From Acidilobaceae archaeon (lineage in GTDB: Archaea > Thermoproteota > Thermoprotei_A > Sulfolobales > Acidilobaceae), in assembly GCA_027034115.1 (NCBI GenBank), contig JALVJB010000128.1, positions 1 to 9,839 on the forward strand: a stretch of 9,839 nt of DNA, written 5' to 3'. The stretch's first letter is position 1. Every line of letters begins with the position of its first letter. A program made the translations under genes and the position numbers. Positions 1 to 6,363 of the stretch are shown here, piece by piece. A model generated the notes under the pieces. It was not told where the DNA came from. It did not search any database and saw only the letters and a program-made list of their open reading frames with translations.

Positions 1-524
1 TAGTCATGGTATGTGACGTCTTTCTCTCGTTCGAATCTCATATCGTATGCTTGGCCTCTGGATACTCGGACCGCGGCTTCTGAGAGGACTTCTAGGGCTC
101 GGCTAGCGCCTTCTAGGGAGAGTCCTTTTCCCAGCGATTGCGTTATCGCTTTGAATGATAGGGCGAAGAGTAGGTCTCCGGCTAGTATTGCCGTGTCTTC
201 ACCGTAGACAACGTGTACTGCTGGGATGCCTCTCCTCACAGTGTCTTTATCCATTATGTCGTCGTGAATGAGCGTGAAGTTATGGAATAGTTCTACTCCA
301 GCTGCCAGAGGCAGCGCTATCTGCTCCGCCTCTAATCCCCCGAGCATTCTAGCCGTTGATAGGACAATGACCGGTCTAACCCGTTTGCCTCCAGCCCGTA
401 GTATGTGTAGTGACGCCTTGTAGAGGTACTCGGGGTCTCCGTGGAGTAGTTCCTTGTACATGTAGGAGTCTACTAGTGGGGGATACTTTACTAGCATCTT
501 GCTTAGGTTTGGGTATTTCTCCAT
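1..524 (-). CDS. idsA: Geranylgeranyl diphosphate synthase (short-chain trans-prenyltransferase), N-terminal part, cut by the window edge
   Basis: I translated this from the minus strand: an open frame begins with ATG at 522-524 and runs off the left edge after 174 codons with no stop. The family makes C15-C20 prenyl diphosphates by adding IPP to DMAPP and allylic products; in archaea the C20 product is the lipid side-chain precursor. Visible motifs are GGKRVRP at residues 45-51 (IPP binding), the first Asp-rich motif DDIMD at 88-92 followed by R97-R98, and GQAYDM near residue 161. Phe83 lies five residues before the first Asp; in Sulfolobus GGPP synthase a Phe there limits the chain to C20, so GGPP is the likely product (inference). 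A ribosome binding site GAGGGT lies 6 bases upstream of the start, inside fni. The start overlaps the fni end by 22 bases. The second Asp-rich motif lies outside the window. Confidence 0.93.
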   Translation of the reverse strand, partial: MEKYPNLSKMLVKYPPLVDSYMYKELLHGDPEYLYKASLHILRAGGKRVRPVIVLSTARMLGGLEAEQIALPLAAGVELFHNFTLIHDDIMDKDTVRRGIPAVHVVYGEDTAILAGDLLFALSFKAITQSLGKGLSLEGASRALEVLSEAAVRVSRGQAYDMRFEREKDVTYHD

Positions 525-1651
525 CGCTGGACCCTCAACGGTTCAAGCCGTGTCCTCCGGAGGTATTCATGCGTATTAATTCCTCTAACACTGATCTCTT
601 CCAACAGTCTGCCATGGATTACTAGGGGCGCCCTCCATAGATCTGTTACCCTCCTCCCCCCGGTTAGGTAGAGTATCGTCTTGAGCTGATAGAGTACTGA
701 TTCGAGGTACTCCCTAGCCTTTTCTAGGCCTCCTAGGAGGAGGCTTCTAAGGACGGGTAAAGCTACTCCCGCTATGTCTGCTCCCAGGGCTATTGCTCTA
801 GCTGCATCGAAGCCGTCTCTTATACCCCCACTACCTATGATGTAGCTGTGGGGGGCGGCGTTTCTCGCTTCTATTACTGCTATGGCGGTGGGGTTCCCCC
901 AGTAGTCTGCCAGCCTACCGGCTGGCAGGGGTTTTTGCCCCCGCATTGCTGCTCTAACTACTTCGACTTTCACCCAGTTAGTTCCCCCCAACCCTGATAC
1001 GTCGAAGCACTTGAAGCCTAGCCCGTAGAGTTCCCTGACGAGTTCTCCGGAGAGGCCGTTACCCGTTTCTTTAATAATTACCGGTATATCTATTGAGTCA
1101 ATAATTTCTGCTAGCCTGCTTATTATTCCAGCATAGTATGGCTCACCCTCGATCTGATACGCTTCCTGAGCGGGATTAAGGTGTATTGCTATCGCGTCGG
1201 CATCTATCATTTCAATGGCTTTCTTTATTTCGCGTAGCGTGTAGCCCCCGGCTAGCTGGGGGGCTCCTATATTAGCTACTAGGAAAACGTCTGGAGCCGC
1301 TCTCCTAGCGATTGAAAACGTCTCAGCAAGACGGGGGTCCTCTATTCCTGCTCTCTGGCTTCCAACACCCAGTGCTATTCCATACTCATGCGCGAGGACT
1401 GCGAGGTTCCTGTTTATCTCAGCAGTGTCGGGATGGCCTCCAGTCATCCCCGTTATCATTAGGGGTGCTTTGAGAGTTTTACCGCAGAAGTCTTTCTCGA
1501 GGGATACTTCGTCTAGGTTTACCTCTGGGAGCGAGTTATGTATAATCCTGACATCGTCCAGTAGTGTTTCCTCATCGGACTCGACTCGCCTTTCTAGAAC
1601 AGCTTTTATATGGTCTAGCTTCCTCGATTCCGTTAGACCCTTACTCTCCAC
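503..1651 (-). CDS. fni: Type 2 isopentenyl-diphosphate delta-isomerase (FMN-dependent)
   Basis: This 382-residue protein interconverts IPP and DMAPP using reduced FMN and Mg2+, supplying the starter unit for the downstream prenyltransferase. The TIM-barrel family motifs occur in order: RKLDHI at 10-15, MTGG at 69-72, GVGSQR at 95-100, N127-IGAPQL, HLNPAQE at 157-163, KETGNGLS at 194-201, DVSGLGGTNW at 217-226, and the phosphate-binding GSGGIRDG at 273-280. Q162 and E163 match the catalytic Gln and Mg2+-binding Glu of the family. Length is slightly above the usual 350-370. The start is GTG (1649-1651): the frame meets a stop 36-38 bases upstream and offers no ATG between, and RKxDH then falls near the N-terminus as expected. 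GGGGAA about 6 bases upstream may serve as ribosome binding site. It lies 36 bases after ipk and its 3' end overlaps idsA. Confidence 0.97.
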   Translation of the reverse strand: MESKGLTESRKLDHIKAVLERRVESDEETLLDDVRIIHNSLPEVNLDEVSLEKDFCGKTLKAPLMITGMTGGHPDTAEINRNLAVLAHEYGIALGVGSQRAGIEDPRLAETFSIARRAAPDVFLVANIGAPQLAGGYTLREIKKAIEMIDADAIAIHLNPAQEAYQIEGEPYYAGIISRLAEIIDSIDIPVIIKETGNGLSGELVRELYGLGFKCFDVSGLGGTNWVKVEVVRAAMRGQKPLPAGRLADYWGNPTAIAVIEARNAAPHSYIIGSGGIRDGFDAARAIALGADIAGVALPVLRSLLLGGLEKAREYLESVLYQLKTILYLTGGRRVTDLWRAPLVIHGRLLEEISVRGINTHEYLRRTRLEPLRVQRWRNTQT

Positions 1652-1687
1652 TAGCTGTTCCCCGGCTCTGTTAGAGCTGGTAGAGGG

Positions 1688-2446
1688 CTACTTTGTTATT
1701 ACTGTTCCCGCTTTTCCCCCGCTAAGTATTTCCTTTAGGCCTTCAATGCCTACTACTCTTACTTCAACGTCGTGATCCACAACGAATTCCAGAGCTGACT
1801 CTAGCTTCTTCGCTATCCCGCCTGTTACATCGACACTCTCCTTTTTCGCTATTCCTACTTCCCCCAGGGTCTGCGGGGTAACCCTCTCCATAACTTTACC
1901 CGTTTTATCTAAGACCCCTGGCTGATCCATTACAAATATGACTCTCCTAGAACCGGTCGTCGAGGCCAGCCAAAGTGTTAGGTCGTCGCCACTGATTATT
2001 TTATAGCCCTTGTCGGTCACTATTATATCGCCGTAGGTCATGGGTACTAGGCCGTTTGAGAGATCCTCAATTATAACGTCGAAGCAACAGTCATTCTCGC
2101 TCTTACAGAGAGTATGGGCCGGGTGTATCGATACTGGGAGCCCGTGCTCTATGAGGCTTGAGGCTATTATCACGCTTAGCTCGAGCATACGCTTCTGCAC
2201 CTGGGCGACATCCACTGTGTCTAGTACTCCTTTCCTCTTCCTGGCTTCTTCTACTGCGTAGTGACCATAGCTTCCCCCGCCGTGTACTAGGATTAGTTGC
2301 CCGTTACTCCGATAGTAACTTGAGAGGATGTCTGCAAGCTTATCTATTGCCTCCTTGTTGGGAGTATAGGGCTCGTCTTTCCTCGTGACTATACTACCTC
2401 CGAGCTTGACGACTATTGGATGGGTTATGCCCTTCCCCGTTAGCAT
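1688..2446 (-). CDS. ipk: Isopentenyl phosphate kinase
   Basis: This 252-residue amino acid kinase-fold enzyme phosphorylates isopentenyl phosphate to IPP with ATP, the last kinase step of the modified archaeal mevalonate route. KLGGS at 14-18 and HGGGSYGH at 55-62 form the glycine-rich phosphate loops; His62 corresponds to the His that in characterised IPKs contacts the substrate phosphate and separates them from glutamate and uridylate kinases of the same fold. TYGD (137-140), SGDD (152-155), DQPGVLD (174-180) and DVTGG with following K213-K214 (206-214) complete the family pattern. The start is ATG, with GGTGAT six bases upstream. Only 7 bases separate it from the end of the GHMP-like gene, so the two are very probably co-transcribed and translationally coupled. 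Its presence implies that this organism makes IPP from isopentenyl phosphate and not by classical diphosphomevalonate decarboxylation (inference from known archaeal pathways). Confidence 0.96.
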   Translation of the reverse strand: MLTGKGITHPIVVKLGGSIVTRKDEPYTPNKEAIDKLADILSSYYRSNGQLILVHGGGSYGHYAVEEARKRKGVLDTVDVAQVQKRMLELSVIIASSLIEHGLPVSIHPAHTLCKSENDCCFDVIIEDLSNGLVPMTYGDIIVTDKGYKIISGDDLTLWLASTTGSRRVIFVMDQPGVLDKTGKVMERVTPQTLGEVGIAKKESVDVTGGIAKKLESALEFVVDHDVEVRVVGIEGLKEILSGGKAGTVITK

Positions 2447-2453
2447 GAGATTA

Positions 2454-3236
2454 TCACCAACATGACTCCTCCAGATAACCGGGCAGGCCTGGGGCTACTA
2501 CGCATCTCTCACCACTTGGACTGGCTCCGAAGCCAATATAGATTATCCCGTTCTGGACTCGGGCTAAGTCCGAGATAAGAGGGGTTAACCCCTGCTCCCG
2601 GAGCTTAACAGCTCCCTCCAGTACTAGGAGGCCCGTTAGCTTCACGAGAGCATTGTAGACCTCGCCACCCGTCTTGTCCCTGCTGACTAGACGGCCTGCT
2701 TCAACCTCAATCACATTGCTAACCTTGGGTGATGGATGGCTTGTTGACGACTCTATTACTGCAAATTCCTCGTCGTTCCGATACACCGCGGGTTTACCTG
2801 TGGCTAGAGAGTAGCGGAGAGCGTCTACCACGTGATGCCAGCCTTTAGGCGGGTCGAAGGGGTCGGCATATCTCGAGAGCTCGACTATCTCCCAGGGCTC
2901 AAGCTTCTCCCCATTGTAGCGTGCAACAGAATATGAGAGTGCCGAGGTTATCGCTGCATAGAGCCCTGCGGGGCTAGTGTTCTCCGGCGCTTCATAGTGC
3001 GCGTCGATGCAGAGGCCTGGAGCCGCTTCTGAGAGCCTTTGATAGAAGGCGTTGATGAGGTGCTCGAGCCCCCCGCTTCCCTCAACATTGAGCCTGGCTC
3101 GCCCACACTCCCTGACGGCCATGTCTATACTTACCTCTTCGAAGGGTATTGCTAGGAAGGGGTTCTCCGTTTCAGGTAACGGTGCCCCTAGGATTACTCG
3201 TGGTAGTTTCACCCGGAGCTTGTACTCCTTCTCCAA
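2454..3236 (-). CDS. GHMP-kinase-like protein with degenerate motifs, in the mevalonate kinase position
   Basis: This 260-residue protein lies where many archaea carry mevalonate kinase, between MEMO and ipk. Its layout resembles a GHMP kinase, but all three signature motifs are eroded. LPRVILGAPL at 11-20 stands where motif 1 (PGK-V-L-GEH) would be. TSPAGLYAAITSAL at 87-100 stands for motif 2 (P-x-GLGSSAA) and lacks the GSS core that holds ATP phosphates. GFGASPSGERCVV at 235-247 stands for motif 3 (TGAGGGG). D125 and D138 sit near where the catalytic Asp would be expected. No membrane segment or signal peptide is visible. The start is TTG with GGTG about 10 bases upstream; a GTG at codon 9 is an alternative. 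Its 3' end lies 7 bases before ipk. I infer a diverged GHMP relative, either with altered nucleotide binding or non-catalytic. A true mevalonate kinase may be encoded elsewhere. Other GHMP families (pantoate kinase, beta-RFAP synthase) fit no better by eye. Confidence 0.6.
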   Translation of the reverse strand: MEKEYKLRVKLPRVILGAPLPETENPFLAIPFEEVSIDMAVRECGRARLNVEGSGGLEHLINAFYQRLSEAAPGLCIDAHYEAPENTSPAGLYAAITSALSYSVARYNGEKLEPWEIVELSRYADPFDPPKGWHHVVDALRYSLATGKPAVYRNDEEFAVIESSTSHPSPKVSNVIEVEAGRLVSRDKTGGEVYNALVKLTGLLVLEGAVKLREQGLTPLISDLARVQNGIIYIGFGASPSGERCVVAPGLPGYLEESCW

Positions 3237-3253
3237 GGCTCCACTACACCTAA

Positions 3254-4120
3254 CTATACGGGGAATTTAATTGACGCATACCCAACTACCCAAGTTTTAT
3301 CGCCAGTTACATCTCCGCTGGTTGCGTGTTTGAGCAGGATGGGCTTTGGAGCGCCAGTGCTCTTAGCATAGTTTATTAAGGCTGCTGCGGGGGCTGGACC
3401 GCACATTGTTATATTGTATTCTTCTAAGGCCTTGTATAGTCCTTCGTCATCTAGGTCTAGTATTCTATCAATAGCAATCATGTCTTTCTTTACTGTTATA
3501 TCGTGGGGCTCGTAGTGGTTGAAGTCTGTGCTCGCGATGAATAATAGGTCGACTCCGTGTTCGCTGCGTATCCGCGCCAGAGCCTTTCCAAGGTCTCTCG
3601 CAACGTCTAGTGTTTGAACGTAGATTACTATGGGAACTATTGGGACTTCTCCAAGCACGTATTGTATGAAGGGCACCTGCACTTCCACGCTATGCTCGTA
3701 GAGATGGGCTTCATTATCGAAGGAGAAGTACTCAGTGTATTCCACTATTAAACGGGCTACTTCATTATCCACAGGGACTAGGCCTAAGGGGGTCTCCCAG
3801 GCGTCCCCCCGGAATACCGATGCTCCGAGGCCCATGCCAGTATGGTTAGGCCCCGCTATCACTACAACGTCGGGTTTCTCCCTAAGGGCTAAATCATAGT
3901 ATGCGTGAGCCGCTACGGGGCCACTGTATATATAGCCGGCGTGAGGTACCACGTAGCCTATTGTGCCTGGGATCCTTCCGCCTATAGTCTCCCTTGGAGG
4001 AAGCCTCCCGGGACCCACAGGGTGGAGGAAGGAATCCTCAATGGCTTTGATGAGGTCCTCTCTCTTGGCCGGATAGAATGTGCCAGCGTGCGCAGGCCTC
4101 CGTATAATTCTCGCAGTCAA
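3254..4120 (-). CDS. amrB: MEMO-family protein (AmmeMemoRadiSam system protein B type)
   Basis: This 288-residue protein has the extradiol-dioxygenase-like fold of human MEMO1. Conserved blocks are RRPAHAGTFYP at 7-17, PHAGYIYSG at 59-67, GPNHTG at 90-95, EHSVEVQ at 142-148, STDFNHY at 197-203, CGPAPA at 240-245 and TSGDVTGD near 267-274. His60, His93, His202 and Cys240 match the putative metal-site residues of human MEMO1 (His49, His81, His192, Cys244). Its biochemical role in archaea is not established. Its usual partners, AMMECR1 and a radical SAM protein, are not in this window. The start is TTG at 4118-4120, chosen because the family begins a few residues before RxPAxAGTFYP and no ATG is available nearby. 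It follows rps2 after 63 bases that hold a hairpin and a TATA-like box, and precedes the GHMP-like gene by 17 bases. Family assignment is firm; start is moderately sure. Confidence 0.93.
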   Translation of the reverse strand: MTARIIRRPAHAGTFYPAKREDLIKAIEDSFLHPVGPGRLPPRETIGGRIPGTIGYVVPHAGYIYSGPVAAHAYYDLALREKPDVVVIAGPNHTGMGLGASVFRGDAWETPLGLVPVDNEVARLIVEYTEYFSFDNEAHLYEHSVEVQVPFIQYVLGEVPIVPIVIYVQTLDVARDLGKALARIRSEHGVDLLFIASTDFNHYEPHDITVKKDMIAIDRILDLDDEGLYKALEEYNITMCGPAPAAALINYAKSTGAPKPILLKHATSGDVTGDKTWVVGYASIKFPV

Positions 4121-4133
4121 GGCTCTACCCTTG

Positions 4134-4141
4134 TATAATAA
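4134..4141 (-). promoter_or_regulatory. TATA-like element in the rps2-MEMO gap
   Basis: The minus strand reads TTATTATA in the only gap over 50 bases within the array below S13. It lies 13-20 bases before the TTG chosen for MEMO, which is closer than the usual 26 bases, so a transcript from it would start near or just inside that start codon. It could serve a leaderless or internally started transcript of the isoprenoid genes, or be a chance AT-rich patch. Low to moderate confidence. Confidence 0.3.
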
Positions 4142-4153
4142 GATGTCGGGGGG

Positions 4154-4200
4154 AAGAAAATTGTCTCTGTGCCGGCCTAATGGTTATCTCCTTAGCCGGC
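4154..4200 (-). terminator. Hairpin over the rps2 stop codon followed by a T-rich tract
   Basis: On the transcribed strand a GCCGGCTAA arm (4200-4192) pairs with TTAGGCCGGC (4180-4171) as a 9-bp stem with one bulged G and an 11-base loop. The loop contains the end of rps2 including its TAA stop. Ten bases later comes CAATTTTCTT (4163-4154). Archaeal termination depends mainly on the T-tract and the stem is not strictly needed, so partial termination, or RNA processing or stabilisation, is an inference. Confidence 0.45.
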
Positions 4201-4810
4201 TAGCCATGAATGCCTCGTAGGGTACATCTAGGTCCTCGTTGGGGCCTAGTACGCCCCTGTTCCGCAGTATTTCCCTCGTGAGTATCCAGTAGAGGAGTGC
4301 TAGGCTCTTTCTACCCTTGTTGTTAGCGGGAATTATGAGATCTAAATCCTCTATCTTGTTATCGGTGTCTGCAAAGGCTACGACAGGCACTCCTATTTTC
4401 GACGCTTCTATGACAGCTTGCTTATCGGTTCTAGGATCAGTTACGAGGACTACGTCAGGCTCCATGTAGTATTCCAAGTGGGGATTTGTGAATATTCCAG
4501 GGATCACCCTGCCAGTTATGGCTTTGCAACCCACGCGCTCGCACATCATTCTAGCGGGCTTTTGCCCGTATAGCCTAACCGAGACGACGGCGATCTTCTC
4601 CGGGTCGAATTTCGCAAGGAAGCGTCCCGCTATTCTTAACCTTTCATCTATCTTTGCTACATCTAGCAGGTAGAAGCCGTCGGGGAGTATCTTGTATGTG
4701 AATCTCTTCATATACTTGGTGCATATCTGGGTTCCGAATATGACCCCAGCCTTCCTGTAAAGCTCGGCTGGGACTAGTAGCTCCGCCTGGCCCTGGCCCT
4801 GCGCGCTCAT
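4184..4810 (-). CDS. rps2: 30S ribosomal protein S2
   Basis: S2 (uS2) of the small subunit binds late in assembly near the 16S rRNA 3' region. At 208 residues the protein has the archaeal length, shorter than bacterial S2 since it lacks the long coiled-coil insert. Family blocks are GTQICTKYMKRF at 26-37, GRVIPGIFTNP at 100-110, DPRTDKQAVIEASKIGVPVVAFADTDN at 125-151 (the second S2 signature region) and IPANNKGRKSLALLYW at 160-175. The N-terminus is a short Gln/Gly-rich tail. ATG at 4808-4810 overlaps the TGA of rpoN in an ATGA arrangement, pointing to translational coupling. A GC-rich inverted repeat spans its stop codon. In several other archaea rpoK and/or enolase lie between rpoN and this gene; here nothing does. 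Confidence 0.97.
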   Translation of the reverse strand: MSAQGQGQAELLVPAELYRKAGVIFGTQICTKYMKRFTYKILPDGFYLLDVAKIDERLRIAGRFLAKFDPEKIAVVSVRLYGQKPARMMCERVGCKAITGRVIPGIFTNPHLEYYMEPDVVLVTDPRTDKQAVIEASKIGVPVVAFADTDNKIEDLDLIIPANNKGRKSLALLYWILTREILRNRGVLGPNEDLDVPYEAFMASRLRR

Positions 4811-5067
4811 TTCTCAACACCCACACTCCTAACGGGGACCGTGTACATGCGTAAACGTATTTCCTTTGTTTTCGGCGCGTCGAAGGCTGCAACCCTCTCT
4901 ATATAAGTGATAGCTGTATAGAGGGTTCTCCTGCAACAATATCTTTTCACTCCCAAGTCGTCTAGGACTTTCTCAGGATCCTCCCCGCTCTCAACCCTTC
5001 TCTTGAACTCGGGCCATAAGTGGCCTAGTGGGGCTCCGCATGTAAAGCATCGTACGGGGGGTAACAC
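4807..5067 (-). CDS. rpoN: DNA-directed RNA polymerase subunit N (Rpb10 homologue)
   Basis: Subunit N is a small zinc protein that joins the D-L assembly platform of archaeal RNA polymerase. Cys7, Cys10, Cys44 and Cys45 (CFTC and YCCRR) form the atypical zinc bundle shared with eukaryotic Rpb10, and GEDPEKVLDDLGVKRYCCRR at 28-47 is the family signature. The protein is 86 residues long, about 15-20 more than usual; the extra part is a basic C-terminal tail from about residue 66. The start is GTG at 5065-5067 with GGTGA upstream, inside the end of rps9; the first cysteine then sits at residue 7 as in the family. Six bases separate it from the rps9 stop and it overlaps rps2 by four bases. It is unrelated to bacterial sigma-54, which shares the symbol. 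Confidence 0.96.
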   Translation of the reverse strand: MLPPVRCFTCGAPLGHLWPEFKRRVESGEDPEKVLDDLGVKRYCCRRTLYTAITYIERVAAFDAPKTKEIRLRMYTVPVRSVGVEK

Positions 5068-5073
5068 GGCTCT

Positions 5074-5526
5074 TCACCTATAGGACTTCTGCCACCTCCT
5101 CCTGGCACTGTACCTCATGTACTTTTCCGGCTCCGTTCTCCTCGGATCACCGGCTAGCATTGTTCTATCATACTCCTCGAATATCTGTTTCAGGGCTTCA
5201 TGTAGCCTGTTGGCTTTCTCGCACTCTTCGCCCGAGCCTCGCTCACATCGGAAGTATTCGAGTAGCCCTCTCGCTATCGCCATCCTGACTGCGTCGGCCT
5301 GGCCCATAAACCCGCCTCCTTCAACCTTAACTCTAATATCAATTAGACTCCTTATCTTTTTACCAGCGAGCAGGAGGGGCTCCAGCATCTTAGCCCTAGC
5401 TAGCTCTGGGGTGACTAGCTCTATCGGAATCCCATTAATCCACACCCTGCCCTTGCCGGGCGAGATAACCGCTCTTGCTATAGCCCTCTTCCTTTTGCCT
5501 GTTGCGACAACTATCTTAGCCTTCAC
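5074..5526 (-). CDS. rps9: 30S ribosomal protein S9
   Basis: S9 (uS9) sits in the 30S head; its C-terminal tail reaches the P-site tRNA. The 150-residue protein opens with VVATGKRKRAIARAVISPGKGRVWING at 6-32, has the family block VEGGGFMGQADAVRMAIARGLL at 68-89, and ends with the basic tail SARRRWQKSYR, whose terminal Lys-Ser-Tyr-Arg matches the archaeal/eukaryotic form of the tRNA-contacting tail. The start is GTG at 5524-5526, which overlaps the rpl13 TGA (GTGA, four bases), so coupling to rpl13 is likely. The L13-S9 pair is adjacent in nearly all prokaryotes. Confidence 0.97.
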   Translation of the reverse strand: MKAKIVVATGKRKRAIARAVISPGKGRVWINGIPIELVTPELARAKMLEPLLLAGKKIRSLIDIRVKVEGGGFMGQADAVRMAIARGLLEYFRCERGSGEECEKANRLHEALKQIFEEYDRTMLAGDPRRTEPEKYMRYSARRRWQKSYR

Positions 5527-5984
5527 TGCCTACCACCTTTCCAGCCTAGTTCTCTGGAGACCCTTTCCAACTCTACATACCATCTTCCCAGCCTGGAAGC
5601 GTCGGCCTCCTTAAACCTCACTAATTCCTTTCCCTTAAACTCTTCGGGCACCCCGATGTAGGCTTTCAACCTTTTGAGAGCCTCTCTACCCCTCTTATTA
5701 TTCTTCGGAAGCATTCCTTTTACAGAGGACTTGAAGATGTTAATGGGACTACGCGGCCTCTTAGGCCTCCACTTGTGAGCGTGGTGGCTCCTTACTGTTA
5801 GAACGGTGCTCTTGTAGGATTTTACTACCTCACTAGGCTTTCCGCTAATGACTATCTTCTCAACGTTAACGACTGTTACCCTGTACCCTTCTAAGAGTTT
5901 CTTAGCCACTATGCTAGCGAGCCTCCCTAGTATCTGGCCTGAACCGTCGACAACGATTTCCCTTACAACTTCTTCCTTCTCCAT
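5523..5984 (-). CDS. rpl13: 50S ribosomal protein L13
   Basis: L13 (uL13) binds 23S rRNA early in large-subunit assembly. The 153-residue protein has the N-terminal GQILGRLASIVAKKLLEG at 16-33, the ISGKPSEVVKSYKS segment at 46-59, and the archaeal signature region HKWRPKRPRSPINIFKSS followed by GMLPKNNKRGREALKRLKAYIGVP through about residue 113. ATG at 5982-5984 is preceded by a strong GGAGGTG ribosome binding site six bases upstream, supporting the start. A gap of 16 bases follows rpl18e, and the gene overlaps rps9 by four bases. Confidence 0.97.
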   Translation of the reverse strand: MEKEEVVREIVVDGSGQILGRLASIVAKKLLEGYRVTVVNVEKIVISGKPSEVVKSYKSTVLTVRSHHAHKWRPKRPRSPINIFKSSVKGMLPKNNKRGREALKRLKAYIGVPEEFKGKELVRFKEADASRLGRWYVELERVSRELGWKGGRQ

Positions 5985-6000
5985 GATTTACACCTCCATG

Positions 6001-6363
6001 TCAGATGATAATCCGGGTATTCGAGCCTTCGGGGTTGATTTTCACTGCCTCGGATAGGGTTATCGCTTTTGACCCGCTCTTCCTTATCTTGTCTAGTGCT
6101 TCTTTCGAGAACGAGAAGGCCGCTATTGTTACTTTCTTCTCGAGTATACCTCCGCCCAGGACCTTTCCGGGGACCAGGACCATTTCTCCTTCTTTCGCGT
6201 AACGATTTATCTTAGATAGGTTGACGGTCACCCTGGACCTAGTCGGCCTCCTCAGCGTCTCTGCGATGTAGAGCCACACTTTTGCATTGTTCTTTTTACC
6301 CGCTTTTTCCAACTCGTCTGCTAGCTTCCTCAATAGCAGGTTTGTTGGCCCTGTCCTCTTCAT
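6001..6363 (-). CDS. rpl18e: 50S ribosomal protein L18e
   Basis: L18e (eL18) is a large-subunit protein of archaea and eukaryotes, structurally related to bacterial L15; its presence shows the window is archaeal. The 120-residue protein opens with RTGPTNLLLRKLADELEKAGKKNNAKVW (3-30), then RRPTRSRVTVNLSKINRYAKEGEMVLVPGKVLGGG (38-72), both characteristic. The C-terminal half ends in ALDKIRKSGSKAITLSEAVKINPEGSNTRII, a normal end for this family. ATG at 6361-6363 overlaps the rpoD stop (ATGA, four bases), so translation is probably coupled to rpoD. Confidence 0.96.
   Translation of the reverse strand: MKRTGPTNLLLRKLADELEKAGKKNNAKVWLYIAETLRRPTRSRVTVNLSKINRYAKEGEMVLVPGKVLGGGILEKKVTIAAFSFSKEALDKIRKSGSKAITLSEAVKINPEGSNTRIII

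Noticed and set aside
2454..3236. The GHMP-like gene as a pseudogene
   Set aside because: The frame is intact over 260 codons, has ordinary spacing to both neighbours and shows no internal stop or frameshift; motif loss alone points to functional divergence and not to decay.
4644..4892. 82-codon minus-strand frame across the rpoN-rps2 junction
   Set aside because: It is an out-of-frame shadow of two well-supported genes that already overlap by four bases.
5117..5614. 165-codon open frame on the plus strand, antisense to rps9 and rpl13
   Set aside because: It lies opposite two firmly identified ribosomal protein genes, its translation is Ser/Leu/Pro-rich without family features, and it has no promoter or ribosome binding site. 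The same holds for the other plus-strand frames left of 9250.
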